The notes below the pieces were generated by a model, which did not search any database, was not told the origin of the DNA, and worked only from the letters and a program-made list of their open reading frames with translations. From NCBI RefSeq assembly GCF_029227915.1, contig NC_079883.1, positions 19,718,001-19,782,000 of the forward strand: 64,000 nt of DNA, written 5' to 3'. Positions 1-9,720 of this stretch are shown piece after piece. How positions within the stretch are numbered: the stretch's first letter is position 1; each line of letters begins with the position of its first letter. This DNA comes from Hydractinia symbiolongicarpus. Its lineage: Eukaryota; Cnidaria; Hydrozoa; Anthoathecata; Hydractiniidae. A program made the position numbers and the translations under genes.

Positions 1-76
1 AGGGTGACTACAATACCATATATAGAACCGATATATACCAAAAATTAAGACTCATTTGTCCAAAATTGGATGAAGA

Positions 77-295
77 CGACTGCCTATTGGATGGCAAAAA
101 ATCCAAGGTTCTGGAAACAATCCCACCCGGGAGTTAAATGCCTGGGGAGAAATGCTGACCTGGACCTTTGACACCCCTGTATACCTTCCCTTAAAAGGGT
201 CTACAGACCGTCTTGAGTTTATGCTGACAGATGTGTACCATCACGAGAAGAACGTCACGTTTTTTGACATCACAATGCATCTGCTGATAGAATAA
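77..295 (+). pseudogene. C-terminal fragment of a virus-like protein
   Basis: This reading frame is open from just after a stop at 74-76 to a TAA at 293-295 and has no clear start. The earlier bases carry stops in this frame, while a neighbouring frame is briefly open, so an upstream frameshift is likely. The readable 72 residues end in a beta-rich stretch containing RLEFMLTDVYHH and FFDITMHLLIE. Alternating hydrophobic strands at the C-terminus fit a jelly-roll structural protein such as a minor capsid protein of a Polinton-like element. That is an inference from its neighbours, not a family match. It sits 70 bases upstream of the next gene on the same strand. Product not established. Confidence 0.35.
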
Positions 296-365
296 AGATA
301 AGTGATACCAGCAAACTTTATCCGAGTTTGCCGAGTGCACCCGCACAAGGCTATGATCTGGATGA

Positions 366-844
366 GTGACAAATTTTCAGGTTAAAAAAATAGAGGAAAT
401 AGAACAATATCTAAGGGATGAAATAAAGGAGCGGAATAGATTGGCGAAAGAATTCAAGATGCACAACACGTGGTTCAGGATGTGCGACCATGGATTGCTT
501 GGCGTGAGTGTTATCACGTCGGGGCTTGGGATAGGAGCTATGGTCTCGGGTATGGGGGTACTCTTGGCTTGTGCCATGGGGGGACTCGCGATTGCCGCTG
601 GCATAGGGCAAGCCGGTCTCCGGAACGCCTCTAAACGGCTGCGTGTTAAGTCCAAAAAACATGAGGGGATAGGACTGCTTGCTGAGGCCAAACTAAACTC
701 GATTGTGGACCTAATCAGCAAGGCAAGATTGTAAATGCTATCAACGAACAGGAGAGAGCCCAGTTGGTTGCCAAGGGTAAAGATGAAATTATAGAAGACT
801 TCAATTTGTGCAATATGCAAGCACTATGTAGAGTCTCCACCTGA
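366..844 (+). pseudogene. Frameshifted small membrane protein of a virus-like element
   Basis: The first frame runs from 366 to a stop at 732-734. A second frame continues the same protein sense from about 718 to a TGA at 842-844, so one base has been lost near 718-722. The N-terminal half is charged and helical (KKIEEIEQYLRDEIKERN). It is followed by a glycine/alanine-rich hydrophobic segment of two short membrane helices (about residues 42-82) and a lysine-rich cytoplasmic-type segment with EGIGLLAEAKLNSIVDLISK. The start is also damaged: position 366 is GTG, a TGA lies directly before it, and an ATG at 362 is out of frame. From memory, this architecture is common in animal Polinton-like elements, but its function is unknown. 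Its neighbours support a viral origin. Confidence 0.5.
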
Positions 845-904
845 ATATAGGCCTTAATTTGTATTATATTTTATAGACCTTTTGGGTCTATAAAATATAT
901 GGTT

Positions 905-1483
905 CTAGTCCTCGCTTAGTAACCACTCCTTTTTAAAGTCTTTATACCGACATTCTGTGATGTGTGTCTGGGGGTAGTGGTTGTTACCTTGTACGTATAA
1001 AAACAAAAAGGCTTGAATAGCGCTGGCTTGGCAGGGCTCATCATACGGTACGGGCACACCATAGAATTTGGTGGTAATTACGTCCCAGTAATATTGAAGC
1101 TTAGCATTCACATAACGATCCTTTTTTACAGGCTCTGTCGTTAATAGCTCTGATATCAACTCCTCAACCTTTGACCATATTTGACGATACTTTGCAATCC
1201 AATCAGGATATTCCTCACAATCCGGGCTCATTGCCGGTGACGCATTGGCGTTATACTTAGTCACCCCATTCGGGGACCAGATTTTAGGTGTCTTTACCCT
1301 CAAGGCCACCACAAGGTCCTGTGTATGGTACCCTACCACATATTGTTTGTCCTTACCTCCATTGGCAGGCATGGGATCCGATACTGTCAGGTATTCTATC
1401 TTAACATCTTCGATTTTTGTGAAAGTAGCACCAGAATTGTAGAATATATTAGGTTTAACAAATTCGTTCTCAAATTTCAGCAT
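905..1483 (-). CDS. Hypothetical protein of a virus-like element, 192 aa
   Basis: An intact ATG-to-stop frame of 192 residues. It starts at the ATG at 1481-1483, which overlaps the end of the upstream gene by 14 bases, an arrangement typical of compact viral genomes and foreign to the animal genes in this window. The protein is soluble, rich in aromatic residues (WIAKYRQIWSKVEELI; LQYYWDVITTKFYGV) and ends in an acidic tail (KEWLLSED). There is no signal peptide or membrane helix. I do not recognise the family. The intact frame amid decaying neighbours makes it either recent or constrained. Confidence 0.55.
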   Translation of the reverse strand: MLKFENEFVKPNIFYNSGATFTKIEDVKIEYLTVSDPMPANGGKDKQYVVGYHTQDLVVALRVKTPKIWSPNGVTKYNANASPAMSPDCEEYPDWIAKYRQIWSKVEELISELLTTEPVKKDRYVNAKLQYYWDVITTKFYGVPVPYDEPCQASAIQAFLFLYVQGNNHYPQTHITECRYKDFKKEWLLSED

Positions 1484-1679
1484 CTTGTTTATTGTATATT
1501 TCGAATGATTGCACAGAATTACATGTCATCGTACATACGCAACCACCCCCATTATATGTGATATATTCGTGATAGCAGTACCAGCATAACATTTTACCAC
1601 CTACCACAAACCTACGTCCACAGGTATATTTGTCATATACACCGAGTACCCTTTCACAGTCGTTACAATGCTCATTCAT
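1470..1679 (-). CDS. Small cysteine-rich (zinc-ribbon-like) protein
   Basis: A 69-residue frame starting at the ATG at 1677-1679 and ending with TGA at 1470-1472, inside the start of the next gene. It has at least eight cysteines, as C-x2-C (CNDC), an isolated C, then C-x2-C (CWYC) and CVCTMTC. This suggests one or two structural zinc sites. The likely role would be a small nucleic-acid-binding or virion protein of the same element, which is inference only. The overlap with the following gene points to co-transcription on the minus strand. Confidence 0.5.
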   Translation of the reverse strand: MNEHCNDCERVLGVYDKYTCGRRFVVGGKMLCWYCYHEYITYNGGGCVCTMTCNSVQSFEIYNKQDAEI

Positions 1680-1859
1680 TTATTAGGATGTCAAGGCGAG
1701 CCTCCAAAGTCCTTAATCCTCTGTTCATTAGGCCTTTCCTTCTCATCTTGTACGCATGCTAGGGTTACAAGTGGTAGGGAGAGACCGAAGGCGGTAAGAA
1801 AGGTCATGAAAATCATACTTTTCAAACTATATTGACAGTTGATACACATTTATTATAGG

Positions 1860-2147
1860 TTACACATATGCGAGTACCTCGGGATCCTTTTCAACAGCCT
1901 TATTGCACATGTCCTGTGTCTTGAAACGATCCGATATATATTGGAGCATTTCGGGATTATTTTCAACGGCCCCATTACACATTTCCTGCGTTTTGAACCG
2001 ATCGGGGACATGCATGAGCAGCCATATATTCTTTTCAACAACCTTGTTACACATGTCTCGCGTCTTGAGTTGATCCGGTACATGCCTTAGCATGCAGGGA
2101 TTCTTTTCAACAGCCTTATTACAAATGTCTTGTGTCTTAAAACTCAT
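1860..2147 (-). CDS. Short MCNxAV-repeat protein (C-terminally truncated paralogue)
   Basis: Starting at the ATG at 2145-2147, this frame encodes about four tandem 24-residue units with the pattern FKTQDMCNKAVEKxPxxLxYVPDx. An upstream alternative start would be TTG at 2211-2213. It is a tandem paralogue of the longer gene immediately upstream on the same strand but lacks that gene's unique C-terminal domain, ending in the middle of a repeat. Each unit looks like a short alpha-helical hairpin, so the protein should form a solenoid. Such repeats occur in large DNA viruses and Polinton-like elements (recalled, not searched). The binding partner is unknown. Confidence 0.6.
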   Translation of the reverse strand: MSFKTQDICNKAVEKNPCMLRHVPDQLKTRDMCNKVVEKNIWLLMHVPDRFKTQEMCNGAVENNPEMLQYISDRFKTQDMCNKAVEKDPEVLAYV

Positions 2148-2187
2148 CTTTATTAGTAGTAGTATTATCTTGCTATAAGATAACGTT

Positions 2188-2892
2188 TTAGGACAACCCC
2201 CACAACTGTCCAAGGTCTACCTTTTCATCCTCTGAAAAGCACCAATCGATGATCCTATCTGGATGCCAGGCTGTTGGAATAAGATCCTCCCTAATCCTAG
2301 CCTTTTCGGCTTTCCTCTGGCGATAGGCATAGAGTAGTTCGAGCTCCTCTTCAACAACCATATCCCATATGTCCTGGGTGACAAACCAGTCGGGCACATA
2401 CCTGAGCACCTCGGGATTCTTTTCAACGGTCCCATTACACATGTCCCGCGTCTTGAACCGATCCGGGACATATTCAACCGTCCAGGGATTCCTTTTAACA
2501 ACCCTGTTGCACATGTCCTGCGCCACGAACCTATCCGGCACATCCCAAATCAGCCGGGGATCCTCCTGAACAACCCTGTTACACATGTCTTGCGTCTTGA
2601 ACTGATCCGGCACATACCTGAGCATGTCGGGTACATACTCAACAGCTTCGTTGCACATGTCTCGCGTTTTGAATTGTTCCGGTACATACTTCAGCATCTT
2701 CTCATCCTCCTCAACGGCCTTGTTGCACATGTCTTGCGTCTTGAACCGATCCGGTACATATTCGAGCATCGTGGCATATCCTTCAACAGCCCCGTTGCAC
2801 ATATCCCGCGTTTCGAATTGTTCCGGCACATACCCGAACATCAACGGATTCTTTTCGACAGCCCCGATCCAATTGACAGTGTATGAATCCAT
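2188..2892 (-). CDS. MCNxAV/YVPDxF tandem-repeat protein, 234 aa
   Basis: An intact frame from the ATG at 2890-2892. After a short N-terminus (MDSYTVNWIGAVEKNP) come about seven units of 24 residues (72 bases) built on YVPDRFKTQDMCNKAVEx. A non-repeat C-terminal domain follows with KRKAEKARIREDL-like basic helix features, then AWHPDR and DWCFSEDEK. The invariant residues are the Y-V-P turn, F-K-T, M-C-N and A-V positions. Length and order fit a family of viral alpha-solenoid proteins, for which I know no biochemical function. The complementary strand also carries open frames only because the repeat length is divisible by three; those are shadows. Confidence 0.65.
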   Translation of the reverse strand: MDSYTVNWIGAVEKNPLMFGYVPEQFETRDMCNGAVEGYATMLEYVPDRFKTQDMCNKAVEEDEKMLKYVPEQFKTRDMCNEAVEYVPDMLRYVPDQFKTQDMCNRVVQEDPRLIWDVPDRFVAQDMCNRVVKRNPWTVEYVPDRFKTRDMCNGTVEKNPEVLRYVPDWFVTQDIWDMVVEEELELLYAYRQRKAEKARIREDLIPTAWHPDRIIDWCFSEDEKVDLGQLWGLS

Positions 2893-3271
2893 TCTCTTTA
2901 TTATATAGAATTTTTACATTTTCGGAGGATTTCATTCTGCTCAAAACTAACGCATCTTATTGCGCATGCGTTGATTGTTGATGATTATTAGTATCATTAG
3001 GGAATAACCCGTGTTAGAATTTTAACTCATTTGATGTATACTTTGATGTGCGTTGATTTTTAGGGAATTGCACTAGAATTATTTTGGGATTTTTTATTCT
3101 ACTTTTGATGACGTCATCAGAATACTAGGTCCTATGTAGATTAATATGGAATGGTATCGGATGGGTGCGGTGACTATTAGGGGATTGTCGTTGACTTGCC
3201 GGGGGTTTGCTGTGACGTGACGGTATTGCGCGTACGCGACTGCGCCAGAAGGAATATTTTCTAATCTCTAA

Positions 3272-3535
3272 TACGGCTATTATAATAGAGACTGGTCGTT
3301 AACCAGTGAAAAAACCCGTGAAAAGATCCGTCCTTTATATATAGCATTTCGTGTTTCCGAACAGGACGCGTCTTTCGCGGACAAAGAGACGACGGCTATT
3401 ATTAAAGAGATTATTGTACGTCTATATAATCAACCTCGTCCCCAGGCCCATATTTCTCTTTCTAACAATCTCGGACGGCAATCTTGGATATTAAAACAGC
3501 TAAAAATTGCCCTGGGAACAAGGTTGTCTATATAA
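3272..3535 (+). pseudogene. Open frame without start, possible gene fragment
   Basis: An 87-codon open stretch bounded by stops at 3269-3271 and 3533-3535, with no ATG near its start. It is richer in G and C than the flanking DNA. It contains plausible protein sequence (RPLYIAFRVSEQDASFADKE; LYNQPRPQAHISLSNNLG). I do not recognise it. It may be a remnant of the same virus-like block or a chance opening. Confidence 0.25.
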
Positions 3536-4420
3536 TGTTTATGTAATGGAAGGAATCTGCCGGCGGAGAAGGTGCAAGCCAACGGTTTTCCTTGTGAAAA
3601 TATTAATTGTACAAAATTATACTCCCAGTTTCTTCAGGGGAGAGACGTTTCCGTCCATGGTCAGCAGTTATCCTTTAGTAAAAGAATTTTTTCTCAGTAC
3701 TGGATGAATGGATGGATGGACTGATAGATAGATGGATAGTTCTGTCCGCCTGTCTTCCATCAGGAGATTTTAAAGACACCATGTGTAGCGTTGACAGAAA
3801 TCAAATAGTAAGGAATCTCTATTTTCTTCCGGTGATTAAATTTTTTTAGCGTTTTATGGTGCAGGAGCAATCAATAAAATGACGATGAACATAAAAACAC
3901 CTTAGTTAACCCATCTTTGTTATCATATTGGAAAGGTAAGATCTCAAAATCTAGTGACTTTTAGACACTCTAGATTGTTTCTTTCCGAAAGTATAAACTG
4001 AAGTTTATTCAAAATCAAGGGGTTTTTGGGCCGCCATCCCCAAATGCCGCCACCCAAGGCAACGCAGCGAATTATTTTTCGAAAATGCAACCTATTTGGT
4101 ATGGAAATTTAACAATTTTAAGTATAAGAATTATTTTTTTGATCATATGTTTGTTACCTGCCACTGGCAGGGTGGGTGATCGGTTATGTCTCAAAATCTA
4201 GCGTCTTTTTGACAGTTTAGAACGATTTTTCTAAAAAAAAATTAAATTTTCTACAAGATTAAGTCAGCCGCCCGAACTGCGCGAGGCGACACAGCGAAAT
4301 TTGGGTGACGTTAAAGGGCAGGGGCTTCCAGGCTAGGGGGTTAACAACATCTCCTCAAACCCGTAGGTTCTTAATCCTTAATCTGACCCTGAGTAAACAC
4401 ACAATTATTGTTAATTACAA
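3536..4420. repeat. Non-coding; two related direct segments
   Basis: No gene seen. The segments near 3,935-4,090 and 4,180-4,320 are diverged direct repeats. Each contains a motif like TCTCAAAATCTAG followed by a run ending near a CAGCGAA motif in GC-richer sequence. A short GGAT/GATA-type simple repeat lies at 3,708-3,740, next to the end of the virus-like block. Confidence 0.4.
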
Positions 4421-4555
4421 TTAATTCTTCTTAGGCATAGAAATTTTGTATAGAGCAGCAACACCAAATGCAACACCAAGTAAAGAACCATACATTATGC
4501 CTTTGTACAATACGACATCACGAGGTGTCTTTAAATGAACGGGTGCACTTCCAGT
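4421..4555 (-). CDS. COX7A: Cytochrome c oxidase subunit 7A-like, last coding exon
   Basis: On the minus strand the exon begins after a TTTTTAG acceptor (exon base 4555) and ends with TAA at 4421-4423, encoding 44 residues. It contains the conserved PVHLK motif of COX7A, then a single membrane helix (GIMYGSLLGVAFGVAALYKI) and a PKK tail, as expected for this small inner-membrane subunit of mitochondrial complex IV (or its supercomplex-assembly relative COX7A2L). It joins in phase 0 to the exon at 18,003-18,134. The intervening 13.4 kb intron is full of mobile-element remains. The position after PVHLK differs from the usual glycine pair, so a diverged paralogue is possible. Confidence 0.72.
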   Translation of the reverse strand, partial: TGSAPVHLKTPRDVVLYKGIMYGSLLGVAFGVAALYKISMPKKN

Positions 4556-6545
4556 CTAAAAATATTAATGCTGTTTAACAAAAATATAACATGAATTTAA
4601 CTGCAGTAACAGCGACAGCACCTAACTAGGCCTATTACTATATTCCTTTTAGTTCCGCAAAATACACATGCAAAAATACGGACTAACATGAAAACAAGAT
4701 TAGTTTTGAGCGAATACCGGGATCCTAGTTATTCCCATGCAAGTTTGAAAAATGTCGACTTGAATACAGCATTGATTTGTTCAAACATAACATGAGAGAT
4801 ATGTAGATCAAACAAATGCAAATTTGGTGGAAAATATCAGATCATTAATACACTTTGTAATGTATAGATAATAACAATGCACAAAATAATAATCAACCTA
4901 AAATTTTAGTGGATGACCTTGAGGGAAATTGTTCATTGAATTTGCTACATAAAACTGTTCCTCTGGTGTCATGAAAGGAAACCTTACCATGTTGTAAGGT
5001 GAGAGCTGTCTTTGGAAAGCATTGTCCAAAAATAAAATATACCCTGAAGGCCAACCTCGATCGCAGGTTTTTTTTCTCTTTTTGATACAAGGGACAGCGA
5101 GAAAGAAATAGCCCTGGCACTGGCCCATCCTCAACACCTCAAAATATGCAGTGTTTGCTCGATTACCGACCGTATTTTAAGCGAGCGACACAAACTACTA
5201 GACAAGCTTGTCGAGTTCACGCGGTTGATTCCTTCAGCGCAACAAATGGAAAACCTAACATTTGTTCACCAGATTTCTTTTAAAGTAAAAAAAAAAATAA
5301 TTTATCGTTTAGATTTTAAAAAATTTATTCGTATGGTTTTAAGATAAGATATAGCTATGGTTTGTTATTAAAATACAGCTAGCTACTTTGTCACATGGCC
5401 CAAGAATTTGTAAAATAAAATTAGCTAGCTAGCTGGGTACATTTTCAAAAGTAACTACGCTGTCTCATAGATATATTTGCTACAGTTTGCAAGTTGTAGT
5501 CATATACTTTGGAAAAAACATGTATATAAGCGGTAATGTGACATCTGCACATGATGACTTCCAGGAGTGGTTTAGGAAAAGTAACCAAACATTTCTAGCA
5601 TAATGACAAAATGTACCTGCAACGCTATTGTTAGTTGCCTAAAAAATCATGCAGTAAAACCACCAGGCATTCTTCGTCGCATACAAAGAAATGATTATGC
5701 GATAATGAGATATCCTACCCTTGGTCATTGTTTATCTATATATTTTTTAAAACAGACTGCTGGAGTAAAGTGGATATACAGCCAATTTTATTACGTGTAC
5801 ATATATATATATAGATGCAAAAATTTAACATGTATTTCTAACGTCTTGTTTAATTATCGATCTAGTCATCTAATTGGTAGGATATCTTATTTATGGGAAA
5901 ATGCAGTTTCGAATGCTGTCTGGATTAGTTTCGAGAATTATGACAATAATACAAGCAATTACTAATAAAAATGTAGTCATTGTTGCAAGCATATAATGTA
6001 TGTAATATACTTGCCTGGCTTGTGATACATAATACAGAATCTTAGTTAAAAAAATGATTTCTATATTTTTTTCTTTTATAAGATTTCTGTATATACTTAC
6101 TACAAGTTTATCGCATATTTTAGAGTGACTCACCTCTTTGTAGTTTTACGTGTATTGCTACAGATACACAAATGTTTGATATTTTTGAGAGAGTTCATTG
6201 CAAAGAATTGATTCACTGTGGATAAAAAAAAAAACGTTTGAAAAGGTATTGGTAAACTAGAGAGTATTTTTTTCATGGGCATAAATTTTCTTAAACATTA
6301 GGCACCGCACAACATGTGCATTGCAGTATGTGTGTACAACTTAAAAAACACCATGAAAACCCATTATATATCTTGTGGCTTTTTGCAGAGAGTACAGGTA
6401 ATTACTGATTTTCATAGCCAGGTTTACTTTTATAATCATTACAGCAGTATTTTTATCAAGTAAATGTGACTGCGTTACCATTTTTATAATGGTAAAAATG
6501 TAATTTAGAGATTGATCTTATGGACAGTCGAAACCAGGTGGTAGT
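4556..6545. other. Intron sequence, one unexplained open frame
   Basis: This is part of the long COX7A-like intron. A minus-strand frame at 4,893-5,137 is open for about 78 codons and includes a strong-looking donor (CATG|GTAAGG) near 4,990. I could not connect it to a known protein, and it is not needed to join the two COX7A exons. CTAG/GCTA-rich simple sequence lies near 5,420. The plus-strand opening at 5,603-5,965 looks like chance. Confidence 0.35.
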
Positions 6546-6779
6546 TTTCGGTATATTGGTCACATTGTTGATCATTTTTCATAGTTTCATGCCCTGTTTT
6601 CACTTGTACGCAAAACAGCAGTGGAAACTGCAGAAAGGTTTGTGGTTAGGTTTCTAACTGTCTTTGGATTACCAAAAATTATCCTCTCAGACAATGGCAA
6701 AGAGTTTGAAAATAGTGTGACAAATTGTGTTGCTGCATTATGGCTACGTTCGTACAAGCTTTATCGGATTCTGTTGTAA
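6546..6779 (+). pseudogene. Retroelement integrase core fragment
   Basis: One frame with a single internal stop (TAG at 6582-6584) carries the middle of an rve-type integrase core: RYIGHIVDHFS with the first catalytic Asp, then KTAVETAERFVVRFLTVFG and LPKIILSDNGKEFEN with the second Asp in the SDNG context. The spacing between the two Asp residues fits the RNase H-like DD(E) fold. The third acidic residue is missing because the frame ends at 6777-6779. It resembles Ty3/Gypsy-type or domesticated KRBA2-like integrases. No other parts of the element are visible nearby. Confidence 0.6.
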
Positions 6780-7671
6780 TTTTGCTTTTTTTACTTTTTT
6801 AGTGTTCACATATATAAGACTAAATATTGAAATATGTGTAACTATCATAATTTATCTCATTTTTATGCGTTGAAATCTTTTCCCGTATCAAAAAGTCCCG
6901 ACAATATGGGACAAGCCTTTTTGACCGTCCTGTATTATCTATAAGAGCCACAGCTATATCGGACAAGCTTTGCATTGCACACTCGCCACCTCAAAATATT
7001 TAAATGTCACTCGCCGCAATTTTTGGGACGGCCTTTGTAAGACCACCAGCCGGTATCAAGGCAATTTCTTTCTCGCCGTCACTTATCTCAAAAAGAGAAA
7101 AAAAGCTTATGTTGTTATTCCTCTTTGTTAATTACGTATAGCTAGCTACCTTAGTTTCCAAACTTTTCTTCTTTTATGAACACGAATTATGATGTAACAA
7201 GCTAGCTAGCTAGCTAGCTAGTTACCTACAAAATCTTTAAAAGACTTGAACTTTTGTAGGTTAGTAGGATGTATTTTTATGCCTGTAAGAGTATAATTAT
7301 TTTCACAGGGGACTACGTGCACGAATTTTTTTTCAGAATTTAAAGCGTGTGTGTTAAGTTATTTTTTTATTGTTTTGTTTCTGACATCCTGTTAAACTTT
7401 TTTCAGCCTACATTTATAAACCAGGTTATTTTTACAGGGGGTTGTAGACATTTCATTGGAAATTTACGTGGGTTTATGACTTTATTTTAATTTATGAGAG
7501 GATGGTAAGGTTGTTCGTGTTTTTGTTTGTGTTGCAAACTGTTGTTTTTTAAAATTTTGTGTAAAATTTTATGGGGAAAAGACCACATGCAATATACTTA
7601 AAGAACACATTTTGTGGAATTGGCCTCCACTAAAGGCTGTTGTGTAAGCTCATGGCTTTTTCATAGTTCGT
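6780..7671. other. Non-coding intron sequence with GCTA repeats
   Basis: Nothing coding seen. A short perfect (GCTA)n run lies at about 7,201-7,222, and similar GCTAGC words occur at 5,420-5,435 and 14,855-14,865. Confidence 0.5.
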
Positions 7672-7818
<147 letters not shown>

Positions 7819-8893
7819 GATGTCATTTTTGCTGGAAGAAAATTCCATGGTTTCACGTTTTTGTTAAGAATCTCTGTTTTCCAAAAATAATATCTTTGTT
7901 TATTCAAATTTACTCCTTATTCTTTTTTGACATTCACGTTTAAAATGGTTGGTAAAGGTACACTACAGATCATCATACTAAGGAAAAAATATTTGTGTTC
8001 TTAAGCTGTTCATTTTAACAATTTGTGTATATTTTTTGGGGACAGGATAGTATGTATTTGAAGAAATGATTTTCCAGATATAAATTTGATGTTTTTTGAC
8101 ACTTCTGATTGGATTATTAAAGGTTTTCAACGAAGTAAATATTTGAGATGTGTTATTTCTGACTTTATTATTATTGTTGGAGTTGTACATGATTCTATAC
8201 ATTATTTTGATTATTGTTTCAAGCTCTACACATAATGATCTTTGTTGATTCAAGTTTATTCTTTGCTCATTGATTTTTTGACATTTAGGTTTAACATTGT
8301 TGGTAAAGGGCAGTACGGAACTAAAAGAGAAAATTTTTGTGTTCTTAACTGGTTGATTTTTACATTTTGTGTTAATTTTTGTGGAAGAGGATGGTATGCA
8401 ACCGAAATGACTGATTTTTCTAGATTTAAATTTGATGTTTTCCAAACTATGGCTTTTTCATATTTTTGTATAAGCTTCTAAGGGAAAGACATATTTAAAA
8501 TGCGTAAAAAAATTATTTTTGTTAATTTGTGCTAACTCTTGCAGGTCTCCTTCTGGACATTTTAGAATAAAATACTGAAGGTTTTCAATATAATCACTTA
8601 TAAGATGTACATATTTGAGATGTGTTATTTCTAACATTGTTATTATCCGTGTTGTGGCTGTTGGTGTTGTAACTGTCGATGTTCTTAATGTCGGTTTTGT
8701 GAGTTTGGTGTTGTGAGGTCGATGTTGTCAGTGTCGTTGTTGTAACTTTTTATCAACTAGATTTTACACCTTGCAAGCTGTTCTTCCTTATTTTGCGTAA
8801 GATTTGTGTGGAGGATTTAATGCGATTTGATATTTGACATTTTGTGTAAGATTTTTTGCCTAAGTGGATTTTTCCACGGGCCTTATCGACTAG
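7819..8893. repeat. Non-coding; 3' part of a Helitron-like repeat at its end
   Basis: AT-rich sequence with no convincing gene. Two stretches (7,860-8,100 and 8,220-8,450) are diverged direct repeats sharing a GGTAAAGG...GTGTTCTTAA context. The last 30 bases hold a hairpin (GTGGATTTTTCCAC) followed by CTAG at 8,890-8,893, the layout of a Helitron 3' end. Confidence 0.45.
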
Positions 8894-9465
8894 TTTTTTA
8901 TAATAATACAGAGACTGTGTCTGTCTGTTACTAACAGGCAAAGTGGATATCGTCATTTTCTTTGATGTCGCCGAAAAACTTATGTTAAATATTAATATGT
9001 TAAATTTTCTGACGTTACGGCGCAACGTCAATGACACTACTCTAACGACAATATCCTATATATTAAATTGATAAAGCCATTACAGTGCACTTAAAATTTT
9101 GAGGCCAAATAACTTGGAGGTGGTGACGTCAATGATTTCTCACCGCGTGGGTAACTAGGGACCACCTAGGACCAATTTGGGTAATTTCCCAAAACTGAGT
9201 CCCCGAATCCGTTTCTGAATGGACGGGTTAATGACGTCGTCAAAAAACTCTGCAACCATAATATCTCTGCAACCCTTTGTCAAAAGTAAATGATCATATA
9301 CATTTTCGTGATCAGCGCTTTAAGCTTTACTAGAGGCAACGTGAAAACAAGGTTCTAAATTATTTTTTTTGTGGATGGGTTGCTGACGTTATCAAAATTC
9401 AAGTGACGCTTCTTTTTCATTTTTATCCTGCCTCAGTGGATTTTTCAACGGGATTTATCAACTAG
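8894..9465 (+). mobile_element. Helitron-like non-autonomous repeat
   Basis: This unit lies between two CTAG ends at 8,890-8,893 and 9,462-9,465. It starts with a TATAATAATACAGAGACTG-like segment and ends with the hairpin GTGGATTTTTCAAC, about 11 bases and CTAG. Internally it has diverged tandem sub-repeats around a TGACGTCA-like word and TGATCATATACATTTTCGTG. A similar 5'-like sequence (TATATTATAATACGC) begins right after 9,465, suggesting head-to-tail units. Related copies are at 19,260-19,455 and, inverted, at 26,579-27,010. No Rep/helicase gene is present. The class assignment rests on the 3' structure only. Confidence 0.5.
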
Positions 9466-9720
9466 TCCTATATTATAATACGCTTGTGTGAGTAACTATG
9501 CGAGTTCACGGTACTGAAATCACGGGTCACCTTTCTCACAGCTCACGCATTTTCTCCACAAAGAATAATTTAATTTAACCCCTAGTTTACTATGTGCGTG
9601 CCGTACCTCACGGAAACAAGTTGTTTATCAACTGAAAAAAGAAAACCTCATTTTCAAATCAATCCTGAAAATAGTTATTTCAAGCAAGGCATGTCAATGT
9701 TCACTCATTATGAGGTTAGC

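Noticed and set aside
1853-2892. Ankyrin-repeat protein
   Set aside because: The 24-residue period and the MCN/YVPD positions do not match the 33-residue ankyrin consensus.
1839-2908. Plus-strand repetitive open frames opposite the MCNxAV genes
   Set aside because: Shadow frames of the 72-bp repeats. The minus strand has proper starts, the conserved repeat consensus and a unique C-terminal domain.
4893-5137. Internal exon of the COX7A-like gene
   Set aside because: None of its three frames resembles the region before PVHLK, while the exon at 18,003-18,134 joins in phase and ends in the expected K-x-FQ.
5603-5965. Plus-strand 120-codon gene in the COX7A intron
   Set aside because: Composition is that of random AT-rich sequence, with no motif and no splice or homology support.
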